Source: an uncultured Prevotella sp. (GTDB lineage Bacteria > Bacteroidota > Bacteroidia > Bacteroidales > Bacteroidaceae). From it: a stretch of 5,395 bases of DNA. The first letter of the stretch is position 1; every line of letters starts with the position of its first letter. Where the stretch lies: NCBI GenBank assembly GCA_934230965.1, contig CAKQFW010000139.1, positions 1 to 5,395 on the forward strand, in the 5' to 3' direction. A program made the position numbers and the translations under genes. Below the pieces are notes generated by a model. The model was not told the origin of the DNA. It worked only from the letters and a program-made list of their open reading frames with translations, and searched no databases. Shown here piece by piece: positions 5,383-5,395 of this stretch.

Positions 5383-5395
5383 CATTGTTTTACAT

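Overview
The window looks like chromosomal DNA of a Bacteroidota species, most likely Prevotellaceae or a close relative. Three things support this. Intergenic promoters match the Bacteroidota form (-33 TTTG / -7 TAnnTTTG) and start codons lack Shine-Dalgarno sequences. The cytochrome bd operon opens with a DUF4492 gene and has a CydB of the divergent Bacteroidota type. The spacers hold low-complexity AATTCATAATTC and TTCACTC repeats of the kind I associate with Prevotella-like genomes. Genus level is inference.

Layout, left to right. Bases 1-154 are a short leader with no supportable gene; all three plus frames are closed (stops at 8, 22 and 42). A plus-strand AMP-forming acyl-CoA ligase (FadD-like, 556 aa) fills 155-1825. 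Its last codons begin a 34-bp sequence that is tandemly triplicated. A long hairpin at 1919-1973 with a T-tract follows and probably terminates the ligase transcript, and perhaps the opposing cyd transcript too. A 22-bp tandem repeat (1998-2085, with a decayed fifth unit) then runs up to the stop of cydB.

The rest is a minus-strand operon read right to left: DUF4492 small membrane protein (4980-5204), cydA (3386-4963), cydB (2100-3239). CydA and CydB form the cytochrome bd quinol:O2 oxidoreductase. This gives a gut-type anaerobe high-affinity oxygen consumption, coupled to charge separation. CydA keeps every haem ligand and quinol-site residue I checked. CydB is intact but lacks the classical N-terminal motifs of the E. 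coli protein. The 146-nt cydA-cydB spacer is made almost entirely of repeats.

The right-hand 191 bases (5205-5395) are a divergent promoter region. A minus-strand -7 box with an 18-bp inverted repeat at the likely transcript 5' end serves the cyd operon. A near-consensus plus-strand promoter, overlapped by its own inverted repeat, serves a gene beyond the window.

I did not find a clearly new biological system. The best candidates for a second look are the DUF4492 protein as a possible lineage-specific bd oxidase subunit, the tandem repeats sitting on all three large-gene stop codons, and the hairpin or operator at the start of the cyd transcript.
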